DNA from: Brugia malayi
Lineage: Eukaryota; Nematoda; Chromadorea; Rhabditida; Onchocercidae
DNA: 64,000 bases
Reading direction: 5' to 3'
NCBI RefSeq assembly: GCF_000002995.4
Contig: NW_025062478.1
Span: 11,838,001-11,902,000 of the forward strand
The stretch's first letter is position 1. Each line of letters begins with the position of its first letter. The position numbers and the translations under genes are program-made. A model generated the notes under the pieces. The model did not search any database. It was not told the origin of the DNA and was given only the letters and a program-made list of their open reading frames with translations. This document shows, in pieces, positions 41,701-53,452 of the stretch.

Positions 41701-44078
41701 TATATATATTTGCGCCCTATTTTTTTTTTTTTTTTTTTTTGTTTTTAATAAAATGACAGAATTTTTTTTTTTTAAAAAAAAAAAGTAAAATTTTTTTGGT
41801 TATATAAATTAAAGTTTTACTTACAATCATTGTCTTCAATAGCCCATGTCATGAAACGATAGCAATTAGACTTATTTAAACGTGGATTAAATGATGAATC
41901 ATAAAATGAGCTAAAATCGGTTTTAGCTAAAGTACCATCATACCAAATCATTTTTCCACCGTACATTCCGGTTGAATCATTATTAACAAAACCATTTTGT
42001 CGTATGAAAAATAATCCAAATAATGCACCTAATAAACCTTCAGCATATTCCGGATATTCTAAAATATAAAATTTTAACAAAAAAAAAAATTTCATTTTAT
42101 TAATATAATTTAAAGAATATTCTATATATTCTGCATTGTTTGAAGTTTTTTGAACTTTCAAATAATTTCAGTTTATTTTTATTTGATTTCAGGATGGGCA
42201 AAAAAAAAAAGTTGGCAAAACAGAAAACCATTTTATGCTTAATAATTAATGATTATAATTATTCCAACTTCTTATTTTCTCTCTTTCATTTAAATTAATC
42301 AGAACTGAAATTCAAATTCAACATTAAGATAAATTATTTAATTTGTGTAAATTTAAGCAATTTTTAGACGACTTATAAACTGTAAAGTAATTTTTTTTTT
42401 AACAATAATTTAATAGAATAAAATGTTTTTGTTTTGAAATAGCAATAAATTAAAGTATTTTTTACAAATAATGCAACATTATTTGCTGATAAAATATTCA
42501 TTTTTTTAAAATGCTTATATGTAAATTTAATTTTATCTGCTAAAAACTGTAATCATTATCGAGTAATTTCATTTAAATTATCAGTTAATATTTAACTTTC
42601 AATGAGCAACAAACACTTTCTCAGCTTCAGAAATTGATTTTAAATTATCAGTGAGTGATATTTTATCATTTATTATTATTACTGTTATTATTATCATTGT
42701 TATTATTATTATTACTATTATTATTATTCACTAATTACGATCATAACTTTTTTATCTATTTACAAAAGTCCAATCTATGAAAAATATCACTTATCAATCA
42801 TTTCCAATAAAAAAAAGAGTTTTAAAAATTATGTTTACAATAATTTTCCAATCAAATCTTATGATATTTACATTTTAAACTTAAAATTTGTGAAAAAATC
42901 GTTAACAAGAAAAGAGTTAAAATTATATTTAAATATTTTGAAATTATCACTTTACTTTTGTTTCTAAATTGTTTGTTCAAAAATAAATTACTCTAACTCT
43001 TTCACTAACAAATGACAATAATTTAGTTTTAATTTTTAATTAAATAATTAATAATTAGTGTAATGAAGAATTCAAATTAATGAAATTATACCTACCAAGT
43101 AATGCAGCACAATGAAAATTACTTAAATCCTCCAAGGTTATTGCAATTGCTTCCGTTATATTATTTTGTTTATATTTTTGAATAACACGTTGGAGTGCAT
43201 TTTCAGTGCTAATATTAAGACTTACCTGTTGTAATTAATGATAAATTAAAATTAATTAAGGTAAAATGAACAGAAATTAAGGAAGTAATCAATAACTTAT
43301 TAATTACTTTAATAGGAAGCAATTAATAATTTAATACTTTAATAGGATGTAATTAATAATTTATCATCTTAATGAGAATCAATTATCAATTATCACTTAG
43401 CATCACCATATTATCATTAATTATATTACTTGAGAAATTATAATTTGTCAGTAAACTGTGATATGAATATGAAACAGTGATACCTTTACCTTCTAATTTA
43501 CCTTTTTCTTTTTTTTTTTTTGCTTTCTAATATATTTACCATCTAATGATTTTTTTTTCCTTTTAAAAATTCATTATTTTTGACTTTATATTTATTAATC
43601 ATTATCACTATCATTATCATTATCATTATCATTTCTAAGGAATTACTTTGATTGAAAATATTAACTTAAACTAATTTGATTCTTTTAATCTTTTTCATTT
43701 AAAAATTTCACACAAATATAAATTAACTTCTTTTATGGGAAATTGATGAAAATAGCAAATAACTTTTTGCTTTTGTTCCATTGAATAACGATAAAATGCA
43801 CGACCATTATTAAGACAACCTTGAAGAAAAAGAAAAAAATATTAAATTAAAATTTTTTAAATTTCAAAAAATATTTTTATAAAAATTATTACTTTTCATT
43901 AATCTATATATTACTATAATTATTTTACATTTTACACTTTTCTTTTTCTCATTAATATTAGAAATAAATTGATTAAAAGAAAGAAAAAAAAAAAAAAAAA
44001 TGAAAACTAACGAGAAAATTGAACACAATTTATAAATGCTATGGAAAAATAAATTGAAATAACCGCTAGTAATTTCAT
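38798..44078 (-). CDS. Two-domain C-type-lectin-like type I membrane protein
   Basis: Exons 44012-44078, 43728-43819, 43096-43225, 41825-42058, 41333-41406, 41138-41237, 40620-40693, 40219-40342, 39925-40110, 39505-39584, 39320-39374 and 38798-38880 join to 432 residues. Seen: a signal peptide (MKLLAVISIYFSIAFINC), a first lectin-like domain (about 23-199) and a second (about 236-387), then an acidic/Ser-rich stalk, a membrane segment (CIVSILLLIICYILFL) and a tail of a few residues. The second domain has the six Cys of a long-form domain (RCALGD, IYCFS, TLCAI, QCYRF, MECSM, VLCMYK). The first has matching FNPRLNKSNCYRF and AFECNQ but Ile where the last Cys is expected. C-type lectins bind sugars or other ligands, often in immunity or the gut; the ligand here is unknown. 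The joint at 41333/41237 is the least certain. Independent tandem genes remain possible. Confidence 0.68.
42660..42730. repeat. (TTA)n microsatellite in a lectin-gene intron
   Basis: TTATTATTA units interrupted by ACTG and CATTG, within the long third intron of the lectin gene. Confidence 0.85.
43591..43635. repeat. (TATCAT)n microsatellite in a lectin-gene intron
   Basis: Several TATCAT/CATTAT units. The same TTATCATT word is the core of the minisatellite at 44700, only 1 kb away, so this may be a seed or a decayed relative. Confidence 0.75.
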
Positions 44079-44699
44079 TTACTACAAATAATAATATTTT
44101 TTCTCAACTTTACTACCTTTTTAATCTATTCAATTAAGAAAATGAGTAATAATAATGAATTGTTATGTTTTAAAATAAATTTTAAATATTTTTTTTTTTT
44201 TTAAATTGCATTTAAAATGCTACAATTATTTATTTGAAATGTTAATAATTTATTCATGAATTATTCATGTAATTCATATATTTTAAATAAATATAATTAA
44301 TCTATTTGATTTTATCGCAACATATTGTAATAATTATAGAGAAAATGATCACTGTATTTTATTTAATCAATAATTTTTGATCATAATTTTATAATCATAG
44401 TAGAATTGATTTTATTATTCGTTGATAAGTTATCATATTCTATTATAAAGTATGATAAATCAAAAAAAAAAAAAGTCAAAAGAATATAGTATTAATTTAA
44501 TTTTATAGTAATTTCTTTCATTCTTACAATTTATCATATTTGATAAATTATTTAATAGTAATAAGTTTATAAAATAGTTTTCAGATAAGCAATTTGTAGT
44601 GTGAACAAATAAAATTGAATCATTGAAATGGAATATATAATGATATTATCATAACGAAAGTATATGATCTTTACGTATAAAATTATCATTTACTTTCTA

Positions 44700-45475
44700 T
44701 GATTATCATTTTTATCACTTTTTTTCTATAATTATCATTTTTATCACTTTTTTTCTATAGTTATCATTTTTATCACTTTTTTCTATAATTATCATTTTTA
44801 TCTCTCTTTTTTACAATTATCATTTTTATCACTTTTTTCTATAGTTATCAATTTTATCACTTTTTTCTATAATTATCATTTTTATCACTTTTTTTCTATA
44901 GTTATCATTTTTATCACTTTTTTCTATGATTATCATTTTTATCACTTTTTTCTATAATTATCATTTTTATCACTTTTTTTCTATAATTATCATTTTTATC
45001 ACTTTTTTCTATAATTATCATTTTTATCACTTTTTTTCTATAGTTATCATTTTTATCACTTTTTTCTATGATTATCATTTTTATCACTTTTTTTCTATAA
45101 TTATCATTTTTATCACTTTTTTCTACGATTATCATTTTTATCTCTCTTTTTTACAATTATCATTTTTATCACTTTTTTCTATAGTTATCATTTTTATCAC
45201 TTTTTTCTACGATTATCATTTTTATCTCTCTTTTTTACAATTATCATTTTTATCACTTTTTTCTATAGTTATCATTTTTATCACTTTTTTCTACGATTAT
45301 CATTTTTATCTCTCTTTTTTACAATTATCATTTTTATCACTTTTTTCTATAGTTATCATTTTTATCACTTTTTTCTACGATTATCATTTTTATCTCTCTT
45401 TTTTACAATTATCATTTCTATCACTTTTTTCTATAGTTATCATTTTTATCACTTTTTTCTATAATTATCGTTTTT
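44700..45475. repeat. 28-bp minisatellite with an 84-bp higher-order unit
   Basis: About 27 copies of a 28-30-bp unit containing ATTATCATTTTTATCACTTT and a variable four-base joint (ATAA, ATAG, ATGA, ACGA, ACAA). From about 45120 three variants alternate strictly, so CTACGATTATC recurs every 84 bp (45124, 45208, 45292, 45376). It fills the gap between the phosphatase 3' end and the lectin 5' end. Because 84 is a multiple of three, long frames run through both strands; they are not genes. Confidence 0.95.
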
Positions 45476-45740
45476 TTATTTAGTAATTATTAATTAAATG
45501 AATTGATATAGTTGTAATTGTGCAAGAAAGTAGCATCGTTATTTTATGAATTAACATAAATGAATTCCATTAATTTAAGCAATATGATAATGAAATGATA
45601 TTGAAATGTATTATATTAAAATTGTTTTTTCTTTTTTTTTTTTTTTCCAAATAGCAATTATCATTTGTTTAATAAATGCACGTGCTGATAATAATGATAA
45701 TAATGATAATGCATATACGTATATTTAGCCAATAATTTAT

Positions 45741-46327
45741 TTAGGCGGAAGATGGTAAACCGCCACGAGCACGTGCAAGTATTTCAAAATCTCGTAAGAA
45801 ACTTAAAATTTCATCCCTTTTGATGAGCTGAAAAATTAATCTTACATTTTTTCAAATTCAGTTTAGTTTAATTTAATTTAATAATTTAACTTTTCATCTT
45901 TTATTTTCTTCAAATTATAATTTAATTTAATTTTTTCATTAATAATTAGTGATTAAACAATATGTCATTATTGTAAAATAAAATAAAATATAAAATTAAA
46001 TTATCACATCTATTATATATCATTTTTACCACCCAATAAAAATAATTTATATTTTTCATACAAAAATTCAATTATTTTTCTCATAAAGATAAAAAAAATA
46101 AACTTTCACCGTTTTTCTTGAAGAAACTTTTAACTATTTTGGTATAATTGAATAAAAATAAAATGCCAAAAATTTAATTTAAATGAAATTTATAAATTTA
46201 AAATATTATATTAGTAAATGATGAGAGAGTAAAAATGAAAAAAATTGTATTCAAAATGATAAATGAAATACTTAGCAATTAATGCTACAATTAAACATAA
46301 ATTATATATCAAAATTTAAAAGTAACA

Positions 46328-46365
<38 letters not shown>

Positions 46366-49300
46366 AGAGGAAAAAGAAAACAAAAAAGAAAAAAGTAATA
46401 CTTTTCGATTTTCCGAAAGTGCTAAAATGCAACGATGTATGTAAACGTATTGAATATCCGTTTGTATGGATCCGTGACGTTGAAGACGTAATTCTCGAAC
46501 TACGTCACGCATAGTAACTTTCATACCATCGTTGAACATTGAATCTGCTATATCTAAACCAACAACTGTTCCTGTTCGACCAATACCTAATTAATAAAAA
46601 ATAATAGATAATAGATTTATTTAATAAAACAATATTTAATAATAATATTACAATTAAACATAAATTTTAATATATTAAAATTTTAAACATATTACGTATT
46701 CAATTATAATATTTATTTATTTATTTAAAATTTTTTCCAGCTTTTTTTGCTAGAAAAAAGCAAAACAATTTTTTATGTGATATTTTAGCAAGAAAAAAAA
46801 AAAAAAAAAAAAAAAAAAGGAAAAAATGAAATTTATAATAAAAAATATTACAAGTATGTTTAATTACTAATTGTTTTTTTATTAAAAATTTGCCACAAAA
46901 TTTTGTGGAAAAATTTTTTCACACTTAATACAAATTATTAAATAATTGCTTTTTTTTTTTTTTTTTTTTTTTCTGTCATAAATTATTTGCTTGCTAAATA
47001 TTTATTTGTACTATAAAAAAATATAAGTAATACCTGCAGAACAATGAATTACAACATGTATTTGATTTTTGATTCGTTGTAAAAGTCGAAATGGTGCCAA
47101 GAAATTATTGGGGACACCACGATCTGGCCAATCATTCCAAGCAATATGTTCCAATGTTAATTTTTTATTTCCATTAGTTACAATTAAATTACTAATTGTT
47201 AGCATTTTTTCTTCTTGTATCACACGACTACATGTTACCTTTAGTGTTCCATATTCTTTCTGTATATTACAATTATTATTTAACTAATTAATTAATTAAT
47301 TAATAATTAAAAAATTTTTTTTTAATTCTAAATTTACCTAGTTAATTAATAAACTAATTAATTAACAATTTTTTTTTTTTGAATCACTATTAAGCAATAA
47401 TTATTTTAGTTAATGATAACAACTATTGAGTGATTAATTAATTAATTAATATGAAGCAAAATAAAGAACGAAAAGAAAGGCAAAGTATTACAAATATTAT
47501 TTAATTAATTAATTAATAATTAAAAAATTTATTTTTAATTCTAAATTTACCTAGTTAATTAATAAACTAATTAATTAACAATTTTTTTTTTTGAATCACT
47601 ATTAAACAATAATTATTTTAGTTAATGATAACAACTATTGAGTGATTAATTAATTAATTAATTAATTTGATGAAGCAAAATAAAGAACGAAAAGAAAGGC
47701 AAAGTATTACAAATATTATTTAATTAATTAATTAATAATTAAAAAATTTTTTTTAATTCTAAATTTGCCTAATTAATTAATAAACTAATTAATTAACAAT
47801 TTTTTTTTTTTTTTGAATCACTATTAAACAATGATTATTTTAGTTAATGATAACAACTATTGAGTGATTAATTAATTAATTAATTAATTTGATGAAGCAA
47901 AATAAAGAACGAAAAGAAAGGCAAAGTATTACAAATATTATTTAATTAATTAATTAATAATTAAAAAATTTATTTTTAATTCTAAATTTACCTAATTAAT
48001 TAATAAACTAATTAATTAACCAATTTTTTTTTTGTATCACTATTAAACAATAATTATTTTAGTTAATGATAACAACTATTGAATAATTAATTAATTAATT
48101 ATAATAAAGAAGGAAAAAAAGGCAAAGTATTACAGATTGGCCTTCTTCAGCTGGCCAATACTGTTCACATTTCTTCTTGCCACATTCCATAATATTACAA
48201 AGCATAATTATTGAACGACAACTTTCTTGCCATACCATACGCCAGAAATCTTCTATTGTATTCTCTTTTGGTGCCTTAAATTTTGTTTTTTTTTTTTTTA
48301 TCATTTTAAAAAATATTTTTCAAATAAAAAAGAAAAAACAGAAATATATATTCTAATATAAATTAATTTAATTAATAACAATAGCAATTATTGATTGATT
48401 AATTAATTTAATTGAATAAAGAGTTCAAAAAAAAAAAAAGAAAAATAATACATTCTAATATAAATTAATTTAGTTAATAACAATAGCAATTATTGATTGA
48501 TTAATTAATTTAATTAAATAAAGACTTCAAAAAAAAAAAAAAAAATACATTCTAATAAAAATTATTTTAGTTAATAATGACAGTAATTATTGATTGATTG
48601 ATTAATTTAATTAAATAAAGACTTCAAAAAAAAAAAAAAAAATACATTCTAATAAAAATTATTTTAGTTAATAATGACAGTAATTATTGATTGATTAATT
48701 AATTTAATTAAATAATGAGTTGTAAAAAAAAATACATTCTAATATATTATGCAAATTAAAATTATATTCTAATTAAATATATTTGTTAGCTGAGAAATTT
48801 TTTTTTTTTTTAAACCAAATAAATTTAGGTAATTTAACAATATTTGCCAGATTTTATGATTATAAGATTTATAATAATTAATTTTTATTGACTTTTTTTT
48901 TTTATTAAAATTTAAGACATTTTATATATCTAACATATAATCTTTGTTAGAATTTGACATAATTGTCTCAAAAATTAATATTAATTACAACTATAAGTGC
49001 TAAAATTTTTTGAAATATTTAAAATATAAATTTTAAAATGAACGCTATGAATGAAATATTATTACAATGATAATATAATATATATTTTAATTTAATATAA
49101 TATTAATGAAATTTTAAAAGAATGAAAAAAAAAACAAAAAAAAACAAAAAGTATTAAAAATGAAATAAAACAAAGAAAAAAAAAAAAAAAAAAGAGTGGA
49201 ATAAACCTGAGTACAGATAAACCGTTGTTTCATAGAAACTACATCAACCCAATTTGCATGAATATAATCATTTGTGGTTTTTGATGGATAATTTAGCACA

Positions 49301-51305
49301 ACTCTTGTTTCATCAACACAGAATACATCTAATGAAATATGCAAATTTATTAAATAATTATTTGTAAACATAATTTGTAATTATAATAAACAAAACAAAA
49401 AAAAAAAAAATGGCTGCAAAAAATCCGATCATTTTTTTCAAAAAATAAAAGCAAGAAGATTAAACAAATAAGACAAAAGAAAACTAAATGAATGGAACTG
49501 AAGTTTAACTAATTAAATCAATTCTAATTGTCAATTTCAAGGTTTAATTAATTTTGACTAATTAAAATTAATTAAACTATCCAATTAACCCCTGTATCTG
49601 TTTTTATCTGGATTTTTATCGAATGCAGTTTTAACCAGTTGCGATGGTGGTATACTGCTTTCTCGTATTTCCTTAAATTCTTTCATCAAACCCTGTAAAT
49701 ATTACTAATTATTAAGTTTAAACTTCAATAAATATTAATAATTATATGTTATTTGCATAAATATTTGTATGAAATTAATAATAGCATAAATTTATTATAT
49801 TTATGAAAAGAATTATCCAATGACATAAGTATTTACTTTTAATTTTATGATATAAGTTTTGTACTTTAAATTTTAATTTAATTTACAAAAACTCATGAAC
49901 ATATGCAAAAAAATTGAACTTATAATTATTTGAATGTTTAATTAATAAGAACAGAAACAAAAAACAACAAAAAAAAAAAAAAAATAGCTGAAAAATGAAA
50001 ATGACAAATTATTTATTCCTTTTTTCCTATAAATAAATAAACATTTTGAGCAATCAGAGAGAATTTAATTTTTTTTATAATATTAAGTTTGAATTTTTTT
50101 TTTTGTTCACTGCTAGTTTTTTAATTGTTTTATAAGTGTTCCAGACTATAATTTTATTTTTTAACTCTGTTTGTTGTTATGTCTTTTTTTTTATTTTTTG
50201 TTTTTATGTTATTTTTGTGAAATGTTTTAGTTTTTTTATTTTTTTAAAAAAACATTTAAAATTCGGTTTTTGAACTGGATTACTATCCAGGTAATCAAAA
50301 TTTATTAATTCAAGAGTAAAGTTTTATTTAAATCGAAAAAATATTGACTGACTTTGAATTGTTATCAGTTATTTCAGTGCTTTTTTTTTTTTAATTTTTT
50401 AAGTTTACGCACGTGATATGAAACGTTATACGTATTCTATTAGTTTAGCTTATTAATTTAAATACGTTGCGTCACTTTCAAACAATAAATAAAACATTAG
50501 CTTAAAACATTAAAGAAAACAAAAAGGAAAAAAAAAATGATTTGAAATTTAGTTTCATAAAAAAAAAAGATTTGAAATTAAAATGCTAATAAAAATTATT
50601 TCACTTTGTTTATAAAAAAAGAAACTGTAAGAATTATAAATCTAAAAAACAGGAGAAGGAAAGGGAAGGAGAGAGGGAGAGAGAGAGATGACTGGATAAT
50701 ATTAACCTGAACTCCAGTTGCAACAGTAGTTGTGCAAAAAGCTTTCATCTGAACTATCATATCCCGGTTTTCCGGTCCTTTCCGAAGTGTAGCAAGCCGG
50801 CGACGACTTAGACGAGAATCACGTTCCATTTGTGTGCCATCCTCATCAGCAAGTTCTATTCATTTTTTTAGAAAAATTTATTTTTTATTCCATTTTATAT
50901 TTTATTAAATCAAGATATGATAAATTATTGTAAATTATAATTTTAAGTTAAATCATACATTTCGTGTTATTTTTGTTACAATTTAAGAATTTAAAAATTT
51001 TCAAAATTTTACTAACTTTGAAAATTCAAAGAAAAAAAAAAGAAATGTTATTGCAATTGAAAAGTTTTAAATTTTCAAAAATTCAAATAATAATTATTAG
51101 AGACATTAATAATAATAATAAATCTGCAATGTTGCAATATAGTTTTTGCAATCCAATTGATAATTTTATCATTTAATCATTAATAAAAGAGGCTATTATT
51201 AAAATGATAATGAAATTGAATATATCTTAATACCCTTTCTAAAGCTACGAGTAGCTGATCGTCGTCTTACTGATTTCTTTTTACCTGTTCGAGATTCTTG
51301 ACTCA
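45741..51305 (-). CDS. Single-domain protein tyrosine phosphatase
   Basis: Exons 51234-51305, 50707-50855, 49590-49692, 49207-49328, 48134-48274, 47034-47259, 46402-46586 and 45741-45827 keep frame and give about 361 residues. Classical PTPs remove phosphate from phosphotyrosine. Seen: NRYRDV (phosphotyrosine loop), NDYIHANWVD, FWRMVWQE, the acid loop WPDRGVP (Asp242), the P-loop HCSAGIGRTG with nucleophile Cys269 and Arg275, and the Gln loop in SIQTDIQYVYIH, so the enzyme should be active. The N-terminus is basic (KKKSVRRRSATRSFRK), with no signal peptide or membrane segment. This matches the expanded nematode cytosolic PTP group. The first coding exon opens as TG AGT CAA; a 5' exon ending at 51863 with A would create a split ATG (residue numbers assume this). 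Otherwise Met at 50829 starts a shorter protein. TAAATAAA at the stop supplies a poly(A) signal. Confidence 0.92.
46331..46360. repeat. (GA)n microsatellite in a PTP intron
   Basis: About 15 AG units just downstream (minus strand) of the exon 46402-46586, so in the last intron. Confidence 0.9.
47265..48136. repeat. About 220-bp tandem repeat inside a PTP intron, carrying copies of its 5' splice site
   Basis: GGCAAAGTATTACAAATATT recurs at about 47480, 47699 and 47921, and the authentic exon border at 48134 has the same GGCAAAGTATTACA. Each unit (219-222 bp; the last about 201) also has TTAATTAATTAATT runs, GAATCACTATTAAACAATAA and TTAGTTAATGATAACAAC. Read on the minus strand each copy begins GTAATACTTTGCC, identical to the real donor, so the intron has duplicated together with its 5' splice site. 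Confidence 0.92.
48345..48745. repeat. About 97-bp tandem repeat in the neighbouring PTP intron
   Basis: Four to five copies with TTCTAAT starts at 48351, 48453, 48550, 48647 and 48737 (spacings 102, 97, 97, 90). Each has CAATTATTGATTGATTAATT and a poly(A) segment whose length varies. It shares TTAATTAATTTAATT-type words with the 220-bp repeat but is a different unit. Confidence 0.9.
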
Positions 51306-53452
51306 CTAAAATGATCAATAACTGACTATAACACTTATCAAGTGGGATTAATATGTGAAATTCTGCTCAAATAAATTCTCCAATGGATTAGCAATTCAAA
51401 AGAAATTTTATAGCATTTTATTGAAATAAACTGAATGGTTGAATTATGATTTTATTTTATTACTAACTGTATTCTATTTGTATTGTCGTATCAACAAATT
51501 GTTTATAACGACAAACAAACCGCTACACAATCAAACTGAAACTATCAATAAGAACAATTAGATAAAAATAATTCCATTATAGCTAATTTGTCATTAAAAT
51601 ATACTTATCAATTAGCTCTGTATGTAAAATTATTTGTTTAGAAGTTTAAAAAAAAATTGCTATAACTGATATAATTGTTTATCAGTTAATTGATTAGTGA
51701 TAATTAATAAATGGAACACATTTAATGAATATATTTAAATAAATTAATGAAGGAAAAAAAAGAAAGATTGAAAATGGCATGACACTTGATGTGTCACATA
51801 TGACAAAGTTATAATTAAACTTTTGTTCTGAATATCACGTGAAAATTTCACGTAAAGCTTACTGTTATGGTCAAATTGAAACACTGCTCTTTAGGTTAGC
51901 AAATAAAAATGTGCAATAAATGAAGAACTGTGTGATTAAATTGTGCATTTGATTAGACAAATCAAATACCAAATTTTCAGATTTAATTCCAAATATGATT
52001 TATTAATTCCAAAATTTCAAATTCGAGCAGACTGTATATTCCAAAGATTAAGTGAAGCTCGCAAAGTTTTTTTTTTTTTTTTTGACCTGAATTTTGCAAA
52101 TTTTATTCTCTTCTTTTCCAGGTAAAAATGTATTATTAATGAGATATTCTTTGCACAAAACATTTACAGAAACGGGCAATATCTTCCCGTATTATAAAAA
52201 AAAATCAGTTTTTACACCAAAATTACAAAATGCATCCTTTATTTGAAAGAAATAGCAGAGAGAGAGGGAGAGAGGAAGGGAGAGGGAGAGAGAAAAAAAA
52301 AAAAACAATCATATCAGTATAAATACCAGAAAACAGATAAAAAAGCTATCAAAAAGTTTATCTTCCCATAATAATAATCTGTTAGCTTTGACAAATCCTG
52401 TAGAATTCATAGAATATCATTTGACATACATTTGATATTACTTTGAATTGAATTGTTGATAAAAGAACAAAAATTTATACATCACTAATTTTCTATACAT
52501 AACAGTGAAGAGAAATAATGCCCTCAATCTATAAGAGTATTCGGAGTTTAGAGAGAATCTGTCTAATTATTTATTGACGACAAAATAATCATCTTGCTAG
52601 CATATAACAGAATTTGAAAAAAAAAAAAAAAAAACTATATTCCTGTAAATTATAATAAATACTTATAAGTAAATTTCTATTCAAACTACTCTATTTTACT
52701 GCGTAGCAACTATATCACGGAATAATTAACAAACAAACAAACAAAAAAAAAAAAAAAAAAAACATATATGGCATTTAAAAAAGTAAATAAATAAATACAT
52801 ATATATATATCGTGAATAAATAAAGGCATATTTCATAAATGAATGTGAGCTTAATATAAAAAACCAGAGAACATAGTATGCTGATAGAGTAATCAATTAT
52901 CCCTTGGTATATTTAATAAATGATAATTCAGCTATAACTAACTATTCAACTAATCAGCTAGTTCTTCTAAAAAAGAGAAACAAAAACAAAAAAACATACT
53001 GATATCAATTTATCGCGAAAAATTTCTCACATAACTTTTCAATGGTTAAATTAACTACTTTTCAATCGAAAAAAAAAAAAAAAATTTCTACTTGGTAAAG
53101 TGTTCTCATTTCATTCATATAATTTCATGAATGATTAGCAATAAAGAAAAATCATCAATATTATAAGCAACAGTTAATCATTCAAATGGCACCAATTGAA
53201 ATATTTAAAAAGACAAAAGAAATTTAACATTCAACATACAGAAAGAATATAATCCATTCTTTGATTATTTTATCATTTAAATTTCTTCGCCTTTCTTTTT
53301 TTTTTTTTTTGTTAATAAAGCCTGATGTTCAACAAATATCATGATAAAATCATAATTACAATAATAGTTATCAATGCAATGAAAAAAAACAAAAAAAAAC
53401 AAAACAAAACAAAAAAATAAAGAATAAAAAAAAAAAAAAACATCATTTAATA
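51306..53452. promoter_or_regulatory. Region between Numb and the PTP gene; probable PTP promoter and 5' exon
   Basis: No coding exon. A candidate 5' untranslated exon ends at 51863 with the donor GTAAGC. Just upstream on the minus strand is an 8-bp inverted repeat ACGTGAAA-A-TTTCACGT (about 51837-51853), and TGACAC/GTGTCA/ATGACA words are crowded at about 51780-51810. A GA-rich low-complexity tract lies at 52256-52294. The rest is AT-rich with poly(A) runs. Confidence 0.35.
52256..52294. repeat. GA-rich low-complexity tract
   Basis: Alternating AGAG/GGGAG words followed by a poly(A) run, in the region between the PTP and Numb genes. Confidence 0.8.

Noticed and set aside
41817..42058. Lectin gene ending at 41817 after NDCK
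   Set aside because: The stop lies within GTAAGTAA, a strong donor. Splicing at 41825 joins a segment that aligns with the end of the second lectin domain (FECNQ against MECSM).
44926..45483. A 185-codon plus-strand frame, and a 73-codon frame opposite it
   Set aside because: Both run through the 28/84-bp minisatellite. They stay open only because 84 is a multiple of three, and the products are simple repeats of IIIFITFFY or KSDKND.
47265..48745. CRISPR-like array of evenly spaced repeats
   Set aside because: Units are 97-220 bp, lie inside introns of a eukaryotic gene, and have no unique spacers.
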